DNA of 64,000 nucleotides, taken from the NCBI RefSeq assembly GCF_026914185.1, contig NC_070566.1, forward strand, positions 6,386,001 through 6,450,000, in the 5' to 3' direction. Below, one piece after another: positions 11,187 through 22,200 of the stretch; the first letter of the stretch is position 1, and each line of letters begins with the position of its first letter. Under the pieces are notes generated by a model. That model was not told the origin of the DNA, did not search any database, and worked only from the letters and a program-made list of their open reading frames with translations. This stretch comes from Puccinia triticina. Taxonomy: Eukaryota > Basidiomycota > Pucciniomycetes > Pucciniales > Pucciniaceae. A program made the position numbers and the translations under genes.

Positions 11187-13664
11187 CAAACATGCTGGCA
11201 GTGTACAATGTACTCAGACGACACCTCTGGAAATGTCTCGAAACAATTCAATAAGCACATATCATTCTATTTTACCTTATCTGGCCTTCCACCGAGTTTT
11301 ACAAACCAGGAGTACAAATGTCACTTTTTGTCAACGTCGAACCGGGCCGGAGTCTTAGAAACTGGACGCCAAATTGTGCAGGAATCAAAGTGATATGAGT
11401 CTATCGTTATAATTTCTGATCAAAATTACGACTTTTGACTGATTCCAGGTGTCTTTGGTCAAAGTGACATGACGTTGAATGGATTTGACGCTTATGATGT
11501 TTCAATTGGCCAACCTGTTCTCGTAATGAGTATGATGTTGTTTTTCCTTGGAGATTCTCCTATGCATGCTGAGATTACCAACATCCCAGTCCCAGGCGCT
11601 TCGCTCAATCCTTGTCGAATGTGCACCCTCCATGCTCCCAAAAAAGTTGACAAAAAAACTCTCTTTTATTTACGTCAATTCTTGAATCTTGATTTAAATG
11701 GATTCCCTAGGCTGAACCAACCACGATCATGGACCAAGACCATTGAAAACACATATGATATTTACAACCTTTTCAACACTAGGAACATCACTGCCGTCAA
11801 GAATCAGAGGATCATTTACGGCATAACTGATTCTTTGAACAACCGAGTTATTGAAGGCAAAAGATTGAAATCAACCGCTCAGATAAAAGCTATGATTGCC
11901 GAGTGGGAAAAGGAGGATCCTACTGAACTATTCAATATGTTTTTGATTCTCCTAGGTCTTCTATTTTACCTGATAATTTCTCCTACATATTTTCTCGCCT
12001 TTGATGATTTTCAATTCTTTTTCGATTGAAGTTTTTGATGGTTGCAAGGATACCCCAGTCAAAATCCTGCACGTTTTCTTACTTGGAGTGGTTAAATATC
12101 TAGTCAGAGATTTTATTACGAAAATGAAGAAGCCTAAGAATAAAAATAAGTTGGTTGAATTAACTGGGCGCTTCCAATCCTTTGACACCAAATCTTTGAA
12201 CATTCCGCTTCTCAAACCATTCTACCTCATCAATCATTCACAATCTCTCGTTGGAAAAGACTTCAAAATCTTCCTTCAAGCCATTCCGTTTATTTTCTTC
12301 CCTTTCATGACTGACGAGGAGAGGGAACTCTGGCTTGCTCTTGCTCAACTCTCTTCTTACGTCTTTCAAACCCACATTATTTGCATGCTAACATATCAAG
12401 CAGAACTCAAGCAGCAGATCAATATTTTTATGTCTCATTTGATCAAATTCACCGCCCAGTGGATCAATAAGCCTAAATTTCACATGCTATATCATCTACC
12501 CAAATCCATCCTACGCTTTGGGCCTCCAAGTCTTTTTTCTACTGAGAAAATGGAATCCTTCAACGGTGTCCTCAGGAACTCCTCTACTCACTCAAACAAG
12601 CAAGCCCCCGGGTATGATATAGCTATAAACTTTTTAAATGATTTAGCCTTGCGATTTATCTTATCTGGTGGTGTTATGTACAACAAAATTACTCAAACAA
12701 TCTCAAAATGCTCACCAGAATTACTTGCATTCTTTGAGGATCATCCCATTATTCAACAATCCATGGGATTCAATGCAGAACTATGCAATCCCGTTACACA
12801 CTATCCATATAAAAAAAGGACGGCTTTGACAGCAGAAGAAGAAGTTGTCATTCCCATCTCGTTGGCCACTCAATTTCCCATTGGAAGGATCACCCAGATC
12901 TCACAGTTTCAGATGAATCCACACAATGTGATCTGCAAATCAACCTTCATTCAGGTGTGTCGTGCTCTCTATTCTTTTTGCCACAAACCAGATTACTGAC
13001 TCTTCCAAAAACTTTTGGTCTGGTCAGGTTAAAGTGAGCGGATTGGATGACTACATTGGATTGGTTCGTTCTGTTTGGATAGCTGGTGGCATTTTTTTTG
13101 TGCATGTGAATCGGATGGAGTGGTCCATCATTCATCCATTTTATGGGATGCGGCAGTTTATCCAAACCAATCAAACTTGTGCTGTTCGGTCTTCAGTGAG
13201 CTGACATTATATGATAACAAAACATATTGTTTGTGATCACTGATATTGTTCAAAATTATATCTTTCAGGACATCAAGAACACATTGAATTTGCAGCACAA
13301 TTGCCGCACAGCAGGATGCCGAGTAACAAAGACCAGGAGCACCCGAATTGAACGGCTGGAGACAACCATAAAGACTCCTGAAGTGAAACATCGGGACGAC
13401 ATGAATTTTATTCTCAATTCTGCATCACTGCATGCCCCAGAGGATCATCGCCGGTTAGCTGACCTCCCCATCAAATCTGTGTCGCCGGATGAATGGCTTG
13501 AAATTTGCCAAACTGGCTTGGCTCGCTGGGGTTTAGTCGAAGCACCTGCAGCCGATTGCCCAACTCCTCCGGAGTCGCCCTCAGATACTCCAGAAGAAAG
13601 CCCGGCACAGACACCTCAGGGATCATCTACGCCGGTAGCCGCACATCCCATGGAAATTTAACTC

Positions 13665-14290
13665 TTTCGCCAATTAATTACCTTGTCTCATTTGCTTCTT
13701 CAAAAATGGATATGCCCATGTTGTTCAGCAATGTTGGGACTTTCATTACAATCTGCTTCTTCTTCCCATTCCCGTGAGGCATCTCTGAGCTGTCCTTGTG
13801 CAATTTGACGACGGCGAGAGGTACCAGTCTTGATAGTGTTGATACTGCCGTGGGGTCTGTTGCGTTGCGCCACGTGCCTGCATATATTATTTTTGCCAAT
13901 GTGTTCCACTCAAGGTCCCCAAATCAATAATCTCATCGAGATCCCATACATTTCACAACATTGGGTAACAAAGAAAGCAAAAAAAAAAAGAGGAAAGAAA
14001 CAAGTCAGCATGATTGAGCAATGATTATTGATGGGAAATTGATACATCACGGGTTTTTTGCCATTTGCTTGAGGAGTCAGATGGGTTGCAGCACAATTGG
14101 AGGATGGTGGTGCTTGGTGTTGCTGAGGTGTTGTTGGGTTGCAGCGGTAGAAATTGAGAAAAAAACAGGTGGGAACTGCTTGGGGCCGAGTGAAACCGGG
14201 ATCACACGTCAGAACGTAATAGGCGCAGCATGTACAGGGACTAAGTCTGTTGAGTATCGACAGGGGTGACTCACTCTGTATAAGTCTCAC
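13665..14290 (-). other. Possible small minus-strand gene, not recognised
   Basis: Minus-strand frames across this stretch include a Gln/His/Pro-rich piece (TTPQQHQAPPSS, about 14,140-14,060) and, after a T-rich gap that could be an intron, a charged piece with TSRRRQIAQGQLRDASREWE (about 13,830-13,720). It lies directly after the transposase stop and could be a further part of the same module or a 3' flank. No domain is recognised and the splice sites are uncertain. Confidence 0.25.
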
Positions 14291-14299
14291 CAAAGTGAC

Positions 14300-15720
14300 A
14301 TATTTAAGTCACCTGGCCGACACAGAAGGCGCACCCCACTTGGGGTGAGCCTTGTATTAGCCGTAGGGGGCATGTATCCTGTACGATTGTAGTTACATAA
14401 GATTCCCTCTCCGGCGTTGTTTGTTCGCTTTTGTTTCTTCTATGTCTATAGCCACGCAGGAGTTTGCCTCTATTTCCCTCGGAGTGCTTGGCCCCGGCCC
14501 CCAGTATGGCTGTGGCTTCGCCACAGGCTAGGGGCTGTATGGGAATGCAATGCAGCCTAATGCAGCACGCTGTGTTTGATGCAAATACTGGGGCCCAGGC
14601 GCACCCAGCCGAAGTCTCCAAGGGATGCCTGGTGCTGAATCCGGAGCAGAAAGGAATGAGCTCACCGTGAATGCTCTGTAAACCACCGGTGGCAAGTGCG
14701 CTCCACGCACGCCTTTCTGCATCCAGATGAGGATGGATTCTCTCAAAGAGGGAAATCCGGTGAGTTTATCATCTTTGTCGCGCTGCCGCGAGGCCTCTTG
14801 TTAAATGAAGAGCCCTGCTTCAGGCACAAGTGGGCAGAGTGTCCGCCGGCCGGCGGGGGTTAGCCAGCCCTCCCGCCGCTTGGTGCACTTATTTTATAGA
14901 CTTGGTTATCAAAAAGGTCGGCCCCTGACTCAAAATTTCCGATGTTTGCTCAACGTACACGGGGCAATGTTGTCGTAACAGTTTCATGGACTGTTGAGTG
15001 GACGTGAGGGCCCACATGCAACGTTTTGATGACATCCTGGAGGTGGATGTTCACTTAACGCTTTGCCGTGGCGTTGAGGGAACGGTGGTCCAGAATCAGA
15101 TTGTTCTCCCAACGCACCAGTTCCCTCAACAGATTGGCAGACATTGAGGGGACCAGGCTGTCGTGGGAACATCTTGGTTCAAGATCACCGTTGCCTCAAC
15201 ACCTCGGTAGAGCGTTGTAGGAACTGGTACGTCCCAAGAACAGGTGGCCTCAAAACCACCACTGGTTGCGGGGACGCTCGTGACAACTGCGCGTTGAATA
15301 AAGGTTATGACGGTGTCACAAAACCCACGTCTTCTGGGTTTAATGGACGTTTTCCTCCCTCGAGCGTTCAGCAGACATTAAATATTTGGTCAAGCGTCGA
15401 GGGAACGCTTGAGATTTCCTCGATCGCTCCTGTGGTGTACGAAGGCATGTCCACCCAAGCAAGCCGACAGCCTCAGTTGGTCGGACCCGCGTCGAGCATG
15501 GGTCATTATCGGCTCGCCGTAAGCAATCAGTTGAGTTTAATCTTTTTTTTTTTTTTACAAAGTGAGCTATCCCTCTTTCACTGTAAGACTCTGTAAGAAA
15601 GAGGTACTGAGCGTTCTCATTTTTCTCAAAAAAAAAAAAAAAAGAAAAAAAAGAACATGTCAAAAAAAATCAAGTGGAGTTGCCAAGGATGCTCAATAAT
15701 TTGGGTACTGAGCAATCATT
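14300..15720. repeat. Degenerate inverted-repeat array (GTTGAGGGAAC/GTTCCCTCAAC motifs)
   Basis: From about 14,960 to 15,430 the motif GTTGAGGGAAC and its reverse complement alternate in diverged form, with CAACGC blocks, giving a string of weak hairpins like those at 4.65-5.5 kb. The region 14,300-14,960 has no recognisable gene. Runs of T (15,542-15,556) and A (about 15,629-15,653) follow. The ORF at 15,144-15,596 crosses the array and has no domain. Confidence 0.4.
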
Positions 15721-15728
15721 TACGACTG

Positions 15729-15870
15729 ACATTCTAACAAGATGTTAGTGCAATGGCTAGAGTGCATTCTAACAAGATGTTAGTGCAATGGCTAGAGTGC
15801 GTCCTCTAGGTGCCTCTCTGGAGGTCCAGGAAGTGGTGGTCGATAGATCGATCCCCCAGCAGGTACATAA
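15729..15870 (+). repeat. tRNA-like (SINE-type) sequence with a duplicated 5' part
   Basis: A block of about 36 bp (CATTCTAACAAGATGTTAGT plus GCAATGGCTAGAGTG) is present twice in tandem. It contains TTAGTGCAATGGC, which resembles a Pol III A box. About 60 bp downstream, GATAGATCGATCCCCCAG resembles a B box. The arrangement fits a tRNA-derived short element, but I cannot fold a full tRNA, so this is tentative. Confidence 0.4.
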
Positions 15871-15959
15871 ATCATTTGCGGCGTACGGCACGGACTTCGC
15901 TTGCGTAGGCATCGCGCAATGCATTTCGCGTTGCGCAAGCCTGACGCAATGCATCTTGT

Positions 15960-16130
15960 GTTACGCAAGCCCTGCGTCAAAGATGGGCCGACGCACTTAC
16001 ATTACACCGGCCCTGAGTCAAAGATGGGCCGACGCACTTCCATTGCGCCGGCCCTCAGTCAAAGATGGGCCGACGGCGCCTTTTGACGCAAGGCCCGCAT
16101 CGGAAGATGTACCGACGGCGGTTGCCGCGT
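15960..16130. repeat. Tandem repeat of about 47 bp, GTCAAAGATGGGCCGACG unit
   Basis: The unit GTCAAAGATGGGCCGACGCA followed by a CGCCGGCCCT block is repeated about three times (from 15,977, 16,018 and 16,057) and then decays. A GCGCAATGCATT/TTGCGCAAG palindromic stretch precedes it (15,905-15,970). ORFs through it look like repeat translations. Confidence 0.6.
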
Positions 16131-16239
16131 CCTCCCGCTATGAGACATCAGGTCGGCCACCAAAACGTTTTGGTGGCGTCGGGGGGGTCGCGTCGACGCG
16201 ATTCCCCGCGTCGGCCTTGTGTCAACTGCGAACCCTGGT

Positions 16240-17460
16240 GTACCATGGCAGGGGTACGCTTTCTTCCCCTATCGTCTTTCCTCTCAAGCTCATCGCTGCC
16301 TCTTGATCTCCCCATCTGCTCTCGGAGCAAGGCAACCAACCAGGGCCGTCGTCGTCATCTCCGGCTGTCTCGATCAATCGATCACGCCGATTTCGTTGGA
16401 CCCACATCCACCTAGGTTCGGGAATAAATCGTTCAAGATTTGGGGACAACAGTTAGAAAACTCTTCTGTAACATACATGGTATTAAATATTCGATATCAA
16501 AGCGTTACGAACCTCTTGATTTACACACTGAAGCCAGCCTCATCATGGGCATTATGAGCCTATCAAAACCAACCTCTTACACCATCTGAATACCTTTTCT
16601 GGTTCCTTTGGACGGTTGGGTTATGGAACGGGACATGGAGTAAACCCCCATCATTTGTTGTAGTTACATCATTTTTTGCATATCTGTCGGTTTTATGTGC
16701 ATCCAACGAGGATCTTAAAACATAGAGAGTTATGGCGTGGAAATGGTGACTTGGTTTTGGCCTCGATCTGCTTGCCGTAAGTGAATCTGCTTCCAAGTGA
16801 CTGCCGATAGTTCTGATGAAGAGTATCTCTGAGCTTATTGTTGACCGCTTATCTTGACAACCGTATATGTATCTCGCACAGATGGCCGATGGAAAGACAC
16901 GAGCCAACATTGGAAATTTGGCTACCAGATCACCTGTTTACGGGTGGACTCCTCCCTGTGATCATGAAAGGAGTTCTGATTGTTGAAAATCTTGCGTTCC
17001 TTTCAGCCAATAGTAGTAGTTGATCAACAAAAGAAATGAATAAAAAGCCGAGCCACAAACGCCCAGAGGACGATAGTTGGTACACATATATGTACCAAGC
17101 ACAGCACCGCGATTAGTTTACTCTGGTCTGGAGAAACAAATCATGATTTTATTCCTGATTTGTTCTCAACTAAGGCAACGTTGTGTGCTGAGCAAAAACG
17201 CTGCACTGAGCAAAAATGCTGCCCAAAATGGCGTCGCGTTCAGTAGCAGTGCCAGGCAGTGCCCGATAACCCCAGTGTCGTTACATGGCACGATAGGTCT
17301 GCACGCCCATCAATGCGGAACATCACTTATGACGTTCAAGGAAATTAGCAATACGAGCTTCATGAGCTCCGCTGGAGGGAGCTAACGGTGATGTTTGACT
17401 TTGATTCCATTGCAATGTATAACTGACAAAACTTGAAAAGCATAACAGTGGGGCTGGTGT
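16240..17460 (+). repeat. Dispersed repeat R1/R2, copy 2
   Basis: Matches 880-1290 and 2580-3470 in the same order: the R1 block (16,284-16,440), the GGGCATTATGAGCC block, the ATCTGTCGGTTTTATG block and the GATGGCCGATGGAAAGACAC block. It lacks the 1447-2187 and 3094-3216 insertions and also lacks part of the middle present in copy 1, including the start of the FGFGLDLLEY frame. No intact gene. Confidence 0.7.
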
Positions 17461-17499
17461 TTTTAGACGGAATGAGTTAAAACCTGCATCTTCAAGCAA

Positions 17500-18430
17500 G
17501 GAAAAGCAGACCTTGATATGAGATATGGTTTGCGATAAATTTCGGTGTAGTACCTCCGGTCAGAGAGAGTACCGTACGATGCTCGTGCACACTCCGAGGA
17601 CACGTCGATGTTACGCGTGCGGTCCTAGACAAGAAAGGAAAATGGCAGTTAGTTAGAAGACATTGCTCATGTCAGACCGGCGAAGAGATGAACAATGGAA
17701 GATGCAACGTGTTCAGAAGGATCAATTGGAAAAAAGTTTAGTTTGTCCTTTCAAGGCAGCAATCAATTATTGAAAGCAGCTCAAAAATTCTTAAAACTCA
17801 TCATACACAATTCTGGAGGTACTCCGGAGGGGATGACAGTAAACGAACCTGTATGTAGAGCCTAGATTCCGGCAATCACTCCCACCCAGCCGCTTGCGGA
17901 AGATGGTTGAGAATGAGCGCTCAAGATCGATCTTTCTTCTGGCCCGGCGGGAGCATCAGCATGGACTAAGACGGCTCAGATTTGGACGGCGGCCAAGAGC
18001 AATATGAATCATCTCCTCCACGGTCTCGCGACTAGCTGGACGAGTACCATCGAGTTGCAACTGAACCTAAGGAAATACCAGGAGAGTTTAGATCAGTAAG
18101 CCAGCCAAAAAAGAACGAGAAGCGGGAATAGAAGGCGATGTGGTGGAGATGTGATCAGAGTTTGGTAATTAACTGATGTTTGGTTTCCTGGCTTCAACCG
18201 ATCCCAGTGGGATGATTGACGGCTCAAACAGCTCCAATATTCGAGTTACTTCATCATATGTTGTGGTGACGGAGAGGACGCACGGTATCCAAAACGTTGT
18301 GCAGGAAAGTACTCGGAAATGAGAGCTCACCTGGAGAGTTTGCACGCTTGTGCCATTCGGATCGGCGACGGATCCGGTACACATGGGCCGCCGGGGCTGG
18401 GTGCCAAGTGCTGGCAATTTAACCCCGTCT
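17500..18430 (-). pseudogene. Decayed multi-exon gene, not recognised
   Basis: Exon-like blocks on the minus strand join with plausible introns. One block near 18,270-18,180 contains TTYDEVTRILELFEPSIIPL. Another at about 18,060-17,850 reads LQLDGTRPASRETVEEMIHI, then GRRPNLSRLSPC, an in-frame TGA, and IDLERSFSTIFRKRLGGSDC. A third at about 17,623-17,510 reads DRTRNIDVSSECARASYGTL. Clear AG acceptors precede the second and third blocks. The internal stop suggests a pseudogene. I do not recognise the family. Confidence 0.4.
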
Positions 18431-19272
18431 CGTTTCTCCCCAGCTGGGCCGCAGCACGAGGGCTAGAATGTGGGCCAACCGACGATCCTCTTGGGCAAGC
18501 CCTATCTAGGGTTGAAAACTGCTACAACATCCGCTGAGACGCGACCGGAGACGCTCAATCTCGCTTTAATGGGGGCGCCATTTCCTCCACCACGCACCTG
18601 TCACCTAGAAAAGCGTCCCAGGTGCGTCGAACCTCCGCCATTTAGACGGTGGCCCCAGGCTGTGCCACCGATGGTAGTGGAGCCCCGTCTCGCACCAACG
18701 GGCGTAACTTCTTCTGCAGTGGAAGCCCTTTCTGGGGGGGACCATTGTTTGGAAGTCACAGGAAGCCAACAGCCCTTCCCGTCGAATTAGCGGCCCTGGA
18801 AGAGGATGATGGGAGGCCTTCCCGCGCCCAAAGAAGTGTGACTCAGAAGGAGGCCCATATTAACCTTGTTAACTGGCAAAAGCAACCCAATCTCAGTCAA
18901 TTTTTCACCAGCCAGCTGTAAGGTTGTAGCACCTCGCAGATTTTAGCTATTGAACTCGCAGAAGTGCAAAATCGGGCCCGGATCTCTCGGTCAATCAAGA
19001 GGCTCTAGATTGATGCAGCAGGGTGTGGGAATGTTGGCAGGACCTTCAAGGAAGTCCTACCCGTGGCCCAGTTGTTAAAAGTACACTACCTCAAGCATGT
19101 TCATCTACGTACATAGTCTCAAATTAGGTCCACAAGCTCTTGCAGTCAATCATTCACTGTAGATCAGATAGAGCATTCCTCCCAAAACCTCTCGTCCTTT
19201 TTCCTTCAAAAAGATTAGTTTTGGTTGATTGAGAGATTGACAAGATGAAGAAAGAAGAGAGAACAAGAAGAG
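18431..19272. other. No confident gene
   Basis: A plus-strand frame at 18,649-18,921 (90 codons) overlaps another at 18,470-18,790. Neither has a recognised domain or a clear gene context. The last 350 bases lead into the 3' end of the minus-strand nucleoporin gene and probably contain its 3' UTR. Confidence 0.35.
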
Positions 19273-22200
19273 TCACCCAAAGATTTGGTTGAGTTGAGAG
19301 TAGACAGAGTTCTGGAGCTGTTGTAGCCGAGCCGCGTCGGATTCGAGCTGCCCGGCGTGAGGCCCGCCAGTCTCCTCGCCATTTTGTTGCAGACTTTTCT
19401 GAGGGAGATGGGCGTCTTCGGTAGTAGTAGAGGTAGAAGGAGCCGCCAGATCGGCGGGCGTGAGCGTCAGGAGTTGGTCGATGTCTGTGAACGGAATGGC
19501 CATCATTATGCTCTGTTTTTTGGGGGGGCTGAGGAGCGAAGTCTTCGCGGAATTCAGCGCGTCATGCGAGTTTTTAACCTATCGAGCAGCAAAAAGAGAT
19601 TAGTGTGTGGAAGCTCAGAAAGAGAGATGACCAGTGAGTGTGGGGAGAAGAACTGACTTGGTCGATGATGTGTAAAGCAACGGTGAACGCATCGAAGATG
19701 AGGTCGTATTTAAAGAAGAGTTTTAAGAGTTTTTGCGGGTGATGGTCCAAGAAGAGGGTGGTGAGCCAGAGGGGAATCTTGATAGACCGATCAGTTTTGA
19801 GGATAGTTTCGAGGACGGCCTCTCTGGCGGACCAAGCGAGGAGCGAATGGTCGTCGGAGAGGTCCGCAGAGTTGATTGGGAAGATGCGAGTGAGATGAAG
19901 CTGGAGGAGCCGCCAGGCTTTGGCGGCGACGTCGGTGTCCCAATGGGCCGCGAGCGGGTCGCCGTTGACCCACTGGAAATCGAACGGGCTCCCCGGGAGC
20001 GCGTTCTCTAGCGAGAGCCGGCAGCAGCTCTCGGTGAGGCGGACGAAGAGCGGGACAAGGTCGGTGCCCAGGACGACCGCCTTCTCGAGCGCATCCTGCA
20101 CCCGTCCTTGGTTCAGAACCAGTGGCACCACCGTCGACCCGTCCAGATACGCCCCGCTCGTCGTGCTCGTCCCCGGCTGGCTGAGCTGGGGTAGCTCGTT
20201 TGCCAGCTGCAGACGCGACAACACCAGCGTGTATTCCGCCCGGATGTCCGCCAGCTTCAGCACCTCCACGTCCCGCGTCCCGCCGACAAACTCTTCCTCC
20301 GGCACGTAATATGTCACCCGTTTCCGCGTCCGCTTTCCCTCCCCGCCCACTTGCCCTCGACCCTCGCTTCTATACGAGTCTACTGCTGCCGTCTTCGAAC
20401 AACTCATCGGTATCCACGCCTGTTTCTCGGGGACAAGCGATAAGGCATTGATCGCCGCTAGATAGCTTTGACATTGCTGCGTCATCATGAATTGGAACGC
20501 CCCACCTTTGATGGCAATGTCGCCGATCTTTCGAGCATGTTGATACATCGAAATCGCGGCTAAGGAAAAGACCCCGAGTGATCAGAACAGGTCCATTGCC
20601 TTGTAAAAACAACGATGAGCAGCACATACCACTTCGATAATCGGCACGATTGATGTGATAGGCATATAGGATGGCAAAGTAATTCGGGAGTCCAAGTGGA
20701 TCTGAATTTCGCGCCCGAAAGGCGATCGTTTTTTCGAACTCGATCTGCAATCCCGTCCAGGTGAACCTCAGCATCCGATCGACCTCATTAGCTTCACACA
20801 TGTGCGAGACTAAAGTCCTCAAGCAATCGTATTTACTATCCCCCCAAAAAATGTACCCACCCGTATGTAAGTATGTATTGAAAAAGAGGAGGGAGGAGGT
20901 TGGAGAAGCTGACCTTTCGAGGGAAGGGATGCTGAACAAAGCCTGATAGGCATCGTCCCACAGCGCCAAATGGACAAATGCCCTAAACAACTTCACCCAG
21001 AGATTCAAGACGACCAGTGGATCCTGTTGATGGTCACTGGACGTGTGGAAAGAGGCGTCGATGGCCATTTGACAAAACTTGGCCACGGCTTGATCGGCGC
21101 CGATCGGCTCGAATAGCGAGGCTACGTAACTGTAATATGATGCCATGCTTTTTTTTGCGTGGTCAGGTAAGACCAGCCAGAGACCGGATTGGTCATCCAG
21201 TTCAAAGTTCTCATCGGCTATTCAAGAAAATGAAACACCCTATCCGTGTCAGGAAATTATTTGCGGTGGTGTCAAGAGAAAGGGAGCTTACAGAGGGCAG
21301 AAGTGGCTTCCGTGAAGCCGGTTTCGGCCTCCTCGATCAAGCCCGATCTGAGATGAGCCAAGCCCTGGAGGAACTGTACGGCGGAGACGGTATCAGGGAG
21401 GCAATGTATGAGTTCGAGTGCGATCGAGGGGCGGTCGACGCAGAGAAAGAAGTGTGCGAGTAGGACGATGTTAGGGGGGGTGCGCATGAGTCGCATGGCT
21501 TCGATTTCGGGGTCGGAGAGCCCGGAGAGCCTGGCGAATAGGCCGGCGAGCTCGAGGAAGATCGAGCCCGCCTCGGCAAGCGCGGCCGGTAGCTTGAGGC
21601 GGCCGTTCAGCTCAGGAATGAACTTTGTCAGCAATAATGAGCTCAGCAGACTCGTTGCCGAGTTCGCATCTGTGATCATCGCGCCCCCCGGATGACCCAC
21701 GAGTTCGGATACACGCAAGTCCACCAGTCGGTCCACCAGCTTGTCTTCGATCTCGAACGCGAGCTCGGCCGGGATCTTGGCGGACTGGCGGACCAGCCAG
21801 CGGGCCATCGTGCAGTGTTGGAAACTGACCAGATACTGCGCGGCCAGGTGGGCAAACTCGCCCAGCTTGGAGGGCTCGCCACAGAGATAGACCAGGAAGA
21901 TCAGCGCGTTCCGGGTCAGCTCGAAGCGCTTCTCCAAGACGTTGACGAGGTAGTCGGACAGGAACATCTGGCTCAGGATCGTCACCCCGTCCCCATCTCC
22001 TCCCTCGTCCGGCCCTGCCCGGACCAGCTCGGAGGTCGACAGGATGGTCCAGAGAAGCTGGAAGGCCAGCTCGAGGCCTTTGACTTGGTCGAGTTGGTCG
22101 GCGACTTGCGCTTGCAGATGGTCGTCGATGGCGGGCTCTATCCGGCGACGGAAGAGCTCGTCGTAGAGATCGACGATCCAGAACTTCATCGGCTTCCGGA

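Larger units (their letters stand above)
8133..13661 (+). pseudogene. TNP2/CACTA-like DDE transposase gene, interrupted by a solo LTR and a foldback element
   Basis: Traceable exons are 8133-8148, 8224-8655, 8859-8916 continuing at 9823-10024 after the LTR, 10099-10332, 10431-about 11004, about 11190-11389, 11449-11956, 12032-12954, 13028-13195 and 13269-13661. A zinc-finger-like C-x2-C-x12-H-x5-H lies in exon 2. Later blocks read WFPFKNKM, ELSNPRVAPHIEFYPEDPYG, DDTSGN, GDSPMHAE followed by LNPCRMC, TPVKILHVFLLGVVKY, LFSTEKMESFNGVLR with HSNKQAPGYDIA, and a C-terminal QHNCRTAGC. I know this block order from a widespread basidiomycete transposase-like family; placing it near TNP2/CACTA rests on the GD.PM..E and LH.xLG blocks and is inference. 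The copy is dead: a solo LTR sits in an exon, a foldback element breaks the frame near 11.0 kb, and the junction near 11,389/11,449 is out of phase by one. The intron at 10,025 has a GC donor. Confidence 0.72.

Noticed and set aside
19574..20548. Separate minus-strand genes at 19,574-20,548, 20,370-21,146 and 19,273-19,506
   Set aside because: They are exons 2-5 of the nucleoporin gene. Splicing at GT-AG sites keeps the frame throughout.
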